7,160 nucleotides of DNA from Fimadaptatus sp948467645. Its GTDB lineage: Bacteria > Bacillota > Clostridia > Christensenellales > Aristaeellaceae. The stretch is from the NCBI GenBank assembly GCA_948467645.1, contig CAOKFD010000106.1, positions 1 to 7,160 of the forward strand. Reading direction: 5' to 3'. Of the stretch, positions 4,464 to 7,160 are shown piece after piece (position 1 is the stretch's first letter; the number at the start of each line of letters is the position of its first letter). The notes under the pieces are model-generated. The model was not told the DNA's origin. It worked only from the letters and a program-made list of their open reading frames with translations, and made no database searches. The position numbers were made by a program, and so were the translations under genes.

Positions 4464-6230
4464 CTAATTCGCGCGCCTGTCATGCCTGCCGGGCTTGTCG
4501 GGCGAACGCTCGGGACTGCCCTCGCGCAGCTTGCGCGTGGGGATGTATACCTTCACGTCGTCCTCGGGCACGTCGGCGGGCGGGGGAGCGGACTTGCCGC
4601 GTCTGCTGTGCCTGCCGCGGCGCTTTGCGCCCGGCTTGCGCTGGGAGCGGCTCACCATAACCATTACGATCAGCACTATCACTATGCAGACCGATACCGC
4701 CAGCACAATCGTTATTATGTGGTTGAACACTGCGTTGTACGCGCGCATAACGCTCGGCGCTATCGTCGCGGCGGGGATGGCAGTGGGCGCGGGCGTGGGC
4801 GCTTCGGTAGGCGTCGCCTCGCCCAACTGTATCGTTATCGGCCCGGCCAATGCCTCGCGCTTTGCGCCGTCATGCTGTGTCATCGAGGCCGAGAAGGTGA
4901 ACATCTCATATCCCGTCACGGTATAGCTGGCCGTGATGGGCATTGTCTCGCCCGCGCGCAGCTGGTTTATGTGCGCAATGAAGCCGCGCGTGCGTTCGGA
5001 CAATTCTATGCCGTATATGTCGCTCGCGCCGCTGTTGCACAGCACCAGCGTGAAGTTGACCGCCTCGCCCTCGGCGACGGTCGTGCGGTCGGGCTGGGCG
5101 CTTAGCGTAAGACTGCCCTCGTCCGCCTGATTAACTACGTCTATCGTCAGCGAATTGGATACCGCGGTAACGTCGCTGCCGGTAGTGTCGTTCGCGGTTA
5201 TGGTAAACTTGAACGTGGTCTTGGACGATATGCGCACCGCCTTGGCGTACACGGTGTCCTTGCCCGCGCGCAGATCGTCGATAAAGCCCAGATCGCCCAG
5301 CACCTGATCGCTCAATTGCACCTTGCGGTAGCCCACGTTGCCGTTGTTAATCAGCTTGCACCTGAGCATAACCGTGTCGCCCGGATTGACCAGCGTCGCG
5401 TCGGCCTCCAACACGACCTCCAGACTGGGCTGCGCGATCTTTATCGACGACGCGGCCAGCTCCTTTTCCACAATGTCCTGACTGCCGCTGTACGAATACG
5501 TGACGCGCGGCTTGCTGCTAAGGGCGCTTTCGCCCACGGTCACGCGCTTGGTAAACGTCTTTTTTTCGTCGATAGCCAGTTCGCGCAGCGTCCCGACTTC
5601 GCCGATCAGCTCATCGCTCACGTCCACGCAGATGAGCGGCACATTGCCGGTGTTTTTGACCGTGTAGGTCAGCGTGATGCTCTGGCCCGGTTGGGCGTAT
5701 GTCATCGACTGCGACCGGCTGAACTCGATCATGGGGCGCGCGCTGTCGCGGGTTATCGCGGCGGAGTATTCCTTTGTGATATGCTGCTCGTAGCGCTTGT
5801 CGCCCTTGGCGAGCACATAGCTTACCTTGCATACCGCCTTGCCCTTGTCCAGCATGTCGCTGGTTATGCCGATATTGCCGCGCCATGTGTACTTGCCGCT
5901 CAGGTCGAGGTCGCGCGGCCCCCATAGTATCGTGCCGTCCGCGTCCATAAGCGTTACGTCGCCGATCACGTCGTCGCCGTCGTTGATAAGCGTTATCGAC
6001 GCGGGGCAGTTGCCCGGCTGAGCCAGAGAATTGCTGCTAAGGGCAAATTCCACGCGCAGGGGCTGATATTCCTCATCCGAATATCCATCGTCCACAGCGC
6101 CGGTCGAAACACTGCCGATAATGCGCCCGATAAGCCCCGGCGACGCGCCGGCATGGCTAAGGCAGGGCAGCAGCAGTATCGCCATAAGCAGCGGCATAAT
6201 CCGCAAAAATCGAGTCTTTTCACCCGCCAC
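4464..6230 (-). CDS. Membrane-anchored Ig-like repeat protein
   Basis: From the GTG start this is a 588-residue exported protein. Residues 1-29 form a signal peptide (basic start, hydrophobic 11-22, likely cleavage after HAGA). Four beta-sandwich repeats follow at about 57-158, 166-262, 267-366 and 373-468, resembling CARDB/DUF11-type Ig-like domains: each begins with a strand such as PMIEF or PSLEV, then a QPG/NPG/AEGE turn, and has a NTGNVPL, NNGNVGY or NSGASDI loop. Then come a Thr/Pro/Ala linker (472-492), a transmembrane segment (about 504-526) and a strongly basic tail (527-588). The large repeat region should face outside with the tail in the cytoplasm. No enzymatic motif or LPXTG site is seen; a structural, adhesive or envelope-organising role is a guess. 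GTG at 6230 is preferred over TTG 6272 or ATG 6269: AAGGAGG precedes it by 8 nt and the product then starts with a normal signal peptide. Confidence 0.85.
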   Translation of the reverse strand: MAGEKTRFLRIMPLLMAILLLPCLSHAGASPGLIGRIIGSVSTGAVDDGYSDEEYQPLRVEFALSSNSLAQPGNCPASITLINDGDDVIGDVTLMDADGTILWGPRDLDLSGKYTWRGNIGITSDMLDKGKAVCKVSYVLAKGDKRYEQHITKEYSAAITRDSARPMIEFSRSQSMTYAQPGQSITLTYTVKNTGNVPLICVDVSDELIGEVGTLRELAIDEKKTFTKRVTVGESALSSKPRVTYSYSGSQDIVEKELAASSIKIAQPSLEVVLEADATLVNPGDTVMLRCKLINNGNVGYRKVQLSDQVLGDLGFIDDLRAGKDTVYAKAVRISSKTTFKFTITANDTTGSDVTAVSNSLTIDVVNQADEGSLTLSAQPDRTTVAEGEAVNFTLVLCNSGASDIYGIELSERTRGFIAHINQLRAGETMPITASYTVTGYEMFTFSASMTQHDGAKREALAGPITIQLGEATPTEAPTPAPTAIPAATIAPSVMRAYNAVFNHIITIVLAVSVCIVIVLIVMVMVSRSQRKPGAKRRGRHSRRGKSAPPPADVPEDDVKVYIPTRKLREGSPERSPDKPGRHDRRAN

Positions 6231-6238
6231 GCGCCCCG

Positions 6239-6245
6239 CCTCCTT
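6239..6245 (-). promoter_or_regulatory. RBS deciding GTG start
   Basis: AAGGAGG on the minus strand lies 8 nt before GTG 6230. The upstream TTG/ATG pair (6272-6267) has no Shine-Dalgarno, and starting there would place 14 mostly polar residues ahead of the signal peptide. Confidence 0.85.
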
Positions 6246-6375
6246 CAAATTAAAATCGCTTTCTGCCATCAATATAAATGAACGTTCCGCTCAACGCGCC
6301 ATAAGGCCGTCGGACGCAGCGCGCCGCACGGCCACAGGGCGGAGCATAGTCAATTCTACAATAATGGTACGCTTA

Positions 6376-6404
6376 ATTTTAATTCAGCCCGCCGGACTTG
6401 TCAA
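6376..6404 (-). promoter_or_regulatory. SigA-type promoter of Ig-repeat gene
   Basis: On the minus strand a perfect -35 TTGACA (6404-6399), a 17-nt spacer and TAAAAT (6381-6376) form a strong housekeeping promoter. Transcription would begin near 6369, leaving a leader of about 140 nt before the GTG at 6230. Confidence 0.8.
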
Positions 6405-6468
6405 GTTTAGCGCCTAATCGACAAAAATCGGTATTACTTTATTCATGAATGCAATTGATTTGCAGTAG

Positions 6469-6503
6469 ACCGCCGCCAGGGGAGATGAATCCCGAGCGGC
6501 GGT
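6469..6503 (-). terminator. Terminator-like hairpin lacking U-tract
   Basis: On the minus strand ACCGCCGC (6503-6496) pairs perfectly with GCGGCGGT (6476-6469), with an inner GGG/CCC pairing in the loop. It lies 26 bp after the stop of the flavin-fold gene, the usual place for a terminator, but CTACTGC rather than a T-run follows. It may be a weak terminator or an mRNA 3'-end stabiliser. The palindrome ATTCATGAAT (6441-6450) lies just downstream. Confidence 0.5.
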
Positions 6504-6529
6504 GAATTGAGCGAACGCGAATGGATAAG

Positions 6530-7036
6530 TCACTTTTTCTGCGCCGCCGTATCCGCGGGCGTGCCCGTGTCGGGCAGGTTGTGCTTGCCGGTGATTTCGT
6601 CCAGCAAGATGCGCCCGATGAGCAGATGCTCAATCCCCGAGCAGCGCTCAAGCGGATAGTCGGTGTAGCCGTAATGGTCGGTAATCAGCCTCAGACCGTG
6701 TACAATCTCGTCCGCGTCGGTCAAAAAGCGGCACTCGCCGCGCCCGATAACGCTCTCGTAGCGCGTGGTTATGCCGTGCGGGGTCGATTCCACCTTGATG
6801 AATATGTCGCCCTCGACGCATACGCAGGGGTTGGCGCGGAGCAGGTCAAGTTTCATGCCCTGCTGGGCGCAGTGGAAGTAGACGATAGCCTTGCCGTCGA
6901 TAACTTCCATGCCAAACGAAACGGGCACGATGTAGGGGTAAGGCTCGTCGTGCATGGCTATGCGGAGCACCTGACAGCGGCTAAGAATGTCGAATATCTC
7001 GCTGGAGGCAGAAACCTCGCGATCTTTGCGGCGCAT
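6530..7036 (-). CDS. PNPOx/NimA-like flavin-binding protein
   Basis: This 168-residue protein matches the pyridoxamine-phosphate-oxidase-like split-barrel group that includes NimA-type nitroimidazole-resistance proteins. These small cytosolic proteins usually bind FMN or a related flavin. Family features are the MRRKDRE start, YPYIVPVSFG (33-42), YFHCAQQGMKLDLLRANP (53-70), YESVIGRG (93-100) and DEITGKHN near the C-terminus (146-153). The substrate cannot be predicted: members range from flavin reductases to uncharacterised stress proteins, and a true PdxH role is unlikely. I choose the ATG at 7036 because the family consensus starts there and GGGA lies 6 nt upstream. ATG 7048 would add MGLF and has no properly spaced Shine-Dalgarno, but cannot be excluded. 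No convincing promoter was found upstream. Confidence 0.85.
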   Translation of the reverse strand: MRRKDREVSASSEIFDILSRCQVLRIAMHDEPYPYIVPVSFGMEVIDGKAIVYFHCAQQGMKLDLLRANPCVCVEGDIFIKVESTPHGITTRYESVIGRGECRFLTDADEIVHGLRLITDHYGYTDYPLERCSGIEHLLIGRILLDEITGKHNLPDTGTPADTAAQKK

Positions 7037-7107
7037 AAATAATCCCATTCCCGTGTGCCGCGCCCAATGAATTGCGCGGTAAAAATAGTATCGATTGCAG
7101 CCGAGCT

Positions 7108-7160
7108 AGAGTGTGTCTCAAAAATTCCTGAGTACGCAATTTCGGGCGTCGCTGCGCCAT
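7108..7160. other. Possible mobile-element edge (uncertain)
   Basis: The stretch AGTGTGTCTCAAAAATT resembles the TGTCTCAAAA-type terminal inverted repeats of some insertion sequences. It starts about 70 bp upstream of the flavin-fold gene and runs to the window end, so the other end and any transposase would lie outside. Recognition is from memory of IS ends only; it could be ordinary intergenic DNA. Confidence 0.2.

Noticed and set aside
6162..6164. Lipobox (LLPC) in the Ig-repeat protein signal peptide
   Set aside because: Pro directly before Cys is not accepted in lipoboxes, and the hydrophobic core leads on to an HAGA cleavage site more typical of signal peptidase I.
1..7160. CRISPR array, tRNA, rRNA, prophage or defence genes
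   Set aside because: No regularly spaced direct repeats, no cloverleaf or rRNA-like sequence, and no recombinase, nuclease or phage protein was seen on either strand.

Overview
The window looks like a chromosomal stretch from a moderately GC-rich member of the Bacillota, most likely a gut-type Clostridia. The evidence is near-perfect AGGAGGTGA ribosome binding sites, SigA-type promoters (TTGNNN-17-TATAAT), frequent TTG and GTG starts, long U-tailed intrinsic terminators, and a palindromic repeat of the kind scattered through gut Clostridia genomes. The genus cannot be fixed from sequence alone. There are five protein genes, four on the minus strand and one (murA) on the plus strand. No tRNA, rRNA, transposase gene or CRISPR array is visible.

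Layout. Bases 1-538 hold no credible protein gene but are packed with inverted repeats: a 10-bp hairpin at 13-43, competing hairpins at 167-211, a branched 27-bp-arm inverted repeat at 215-294, a terminator-like hairpin at 371-410 and a clostridial-type palindromic repeat at about 472-522. Bases 539-1453 (minus) encode a four-LysM protein. A divergent promoter region with a central palindrome (1589-1602) separates it from murA (1788-3062, plus), which makes the first committed peptidoglycan precursor. murA ends at a strong terminator (3081-3123). Bases 3124-3305 carry small palindromes only. A ThuA-like protein (3371-4108, minus) has its own promoter and terminator. A signal-peptide-bearing, single-pass membrane protein with four Ig-like beta-sandwich repeats (4464-6230, minus) follows, again with its own promoter and terminator. 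A flavin-binding split-barrel protein of the pyridoxamine-phosphate-oxidase/NimA-like family (6530-7036, minus) lies at the right.

How the genes relate. Most genes look like single-gene transcription units, so there is no obvious operon. The clearest functional pairing is the divergent LysM gene and murA: one product probably binds peptidoglycan, the other starts its synthesis, and they share a 13-base translation-initiation sequence and a common promoter region. The large membrane protein also faces the envelope.

The most noteworthy observations are (i) a tight hairpin between murA's ideal Shine-Dalgarno and its ATG, which would shorten a 23-nt spacing to about 9 nt; (ii) the structured 1-538 region, whose main inverted repeat pairs better as plus-strand RNA than as minus-strand RNA; and (iii) the regular cysteine bracketing of each LysM repeat in a protein without a signal peptide. 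None of these proves a new system. They are the places I would look first.
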